Part shown: in pieces, positions 47,474 to 48,231 of the stretch
Position numbering within the stretch: position 1 is the first letter of the stretch
How the letters are laid out: every line of letters starts with the position of its first letter
IMG/VR virus record: IMGVR_UViG_3300028859_000030
Span: 1 to 48,231 of that record
Length of the DNA stretch: 48,231 bases
Reading direction: 5' to 3' (one strand)
Source: a virus
Program-made: the position numbers and the translations under genes
Notes under the pieces: generated by a model
Seen by the model: the letters and a program-made list of their open reading frames with translations, nothing else
Database searches by the model: none
What the model was told of the DNA's origin: nothing

Positions 47474-48231
47474 ATGAATATTACGCAAGAACAAGCTGAA
47501 GCTCTTAGAAAAATGCATTTGCAAATTGCACTGCCATGCTATGCCGGCATGATGTTCACAGAAACCGCGACATCATTAATTAAATTTTTCATGTATGCGC
47601 AAAAAATTGGATTACCGTTGTCACTAGACACTATGATTAACGAAAGCCTAATTCCGCGCGGTCGTAATCATCTCGTTGCGAAGTTTTTAGAGAATTCTGT
47701 AGCAACCCATCTGCTTTTTATTGATTCAGATATTGGATTTGAGCCAGAATATATTTTTAAGCTTCTGCTGTACGATAAAGATATTGTTGGCGGATTATAT
47801 AGCAAGAAAAATCTCCCTACCGATTTTGTTGTTAATGTATCTCCTGAAAATGTAGCCGCGGATGGTAAATTACAATCAGTTGATGGATTAATTCCTGTCA
47901 GTCGTTTGGGTACGGGGTTCATGCTTATTAAACGGGAAGTTTTTAATAAGATGATGGTATCTTATCCACACACAAAGTTTACTAATAATATCGGACTAGA
48001 TCCAAAGTTCAATCCATTCTGCTATGCGTTATTTGATTGCTCTATTAGCCCTGATACAAAAGAATATCTTTCCGAGGATTGGCTTTTCTGTTGTCGTTAC
48101 AGAGCAATTGGCGGCGAAATTTTTGCTGACCCATCTATACGACTAAATCATTGCGGCACTTTTGTTTTCCCGGGAGATCCAACTAATTTATATAAATCTA
48201 TGGGTCTTTCTCTAGAGGCAAACCCACAATT
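47474..48231 (+). CDS. GT-A glycosyltransferase, truncated by the window end
   Basis: The frame starts at the ATG after ACAAAGGATTAGA and runs off the end of the window (252 codons seen). It has IALPCYAGMMFTETATSLIKF, SLIPRGRNHLVAKFL, and THLLFIDSDIGFEPEYIFKLL with the metal-binding D-S-D. DKDIVGGLYSKK and SEDWLFCCRYRAIGGEIFADPSIRLNHCG follow, the usual end of the catalytic domain. In phages these transfer sugars to DNA bases or to surface glycans. The start may be set by the weak AAAGGATT site. The length seen is nearly a full domain. Confidence 0.85.
   Translation, partial: MNITQEQAEALRKMHLQIALPCYAGMMFTETATSLIKFFMYAQKIGLPLSLDTMINESLIPRGRNHLVAKFLENSVATHLLFIDSDIGFEPEYIFKLLLYDKDIVGGLYSKKNLPTDFVVNVSPENVAADGKLQSVDGLIPVSRLGTGFMLIKREVFNKMMVSYPHTKFTNNIGLDPKFNPFCYALFDCSISPDTKEYLSEDWLFCCRYRAIGGEIFADPSIRLNHCGTFVFPGDPTNLYKSMGLSLEANPQ

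Noticed and set aside
1-48231. tRNA genes and CRISPR arrays
   Set aside because: I looked for T-arm motifs and for regularly spaced direct repeats. Only the tmRNA T arm was convincing, and no spaced repeat array is present.

Overview
The window looks like part of a large tailed bacteriophage genome with a T4-like (myovirus) tail. The evidence is a block of very large tail and fibre proteins (about 18.5-40 kb) whose recognisable segments match, from memory, the large structural proteins of T4-like cyanophages. There are also T4-late-style TAAATA boxes, many small tightly packed genes, GIY-YIG nucleases, and phage-encoded nucleotide, RNA and protein quality-control genes. Most of the DNA is AT-rich. 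The fibre gene at 19.1-23.1 kb and its small downstream neighbour are GC-rich and carry modules that I associate with Acidobacteriota, as does a small secreted protein at 5.2-5.6 kb. A soil acidobacterial host is therefore my inference, not something the sequence proves.

Layout. 0-5.1 kb: a DEDD exonuclease, two minus-strand glycosyltransferase-like genes, a nucleotidyltransferase-fold protein, an ADP-ribosyltransferase-like protein and a 500-aa unknown. 5.2-7.4 kb: small accessory genes in both orientations, driven by near-consensus sigma70-type promoters with a shared leader. 7.4-12.3 kb: a histone-H1-like protein, zinc-ribbon proteins, ThyX, an RNA polymerase omega-like protein, a metallophosphoesterase and a CCA-adding enzyme. 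12.3-18.3 kb: an array of small related proteins ending in LSE, interrupted by a LEM-3-type GIY-YIG nuclease and a circularly permuted (two-piece) tmRNA gene, then a second exonuclease and QueD. 18.5-40.0 kb: tail fibres and giant tail/baseplate-associated proteins, two of them apparently one LamG-containing protein split by a frameshift. 40.0-43.1 kb: an ART-like paralogue, an SF2-like helicase, a roughly 450-nt structured RNA with its own promoter, and two interlocked inverted repeats. 43.1-48.2 kb: a Seg-like GIY-YIG protein, a DnaJ-like protein, a ClpA-like unfoldase, small structural genes and a truncated glycosyltransferase.

How the genes may work together. The most striking theme is a possible phage-borne ribosome-rescue and proteolysis toolkit. 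It comprises a permuted tmRNA that does not encode its CCA end, a CCA-adding enzyme that could complete it, and a DnaJ-like plus ClpA-like pair, the latter keeping an LGF tripeptide where ClpA and ClpX carry the ClpP-docking loop. ThyX, QueD, the omega-like subunit and the exonucleases fit takeover of host nucleotide, transcription and DNA metabolism. Two promoter classes appear: TTGACA/17/TATAAT for accessory and metabolic genes, and TAAATA for several structural and other genes. Members of both classes sit so close to the ATG that the mRNAs should be leaderless.
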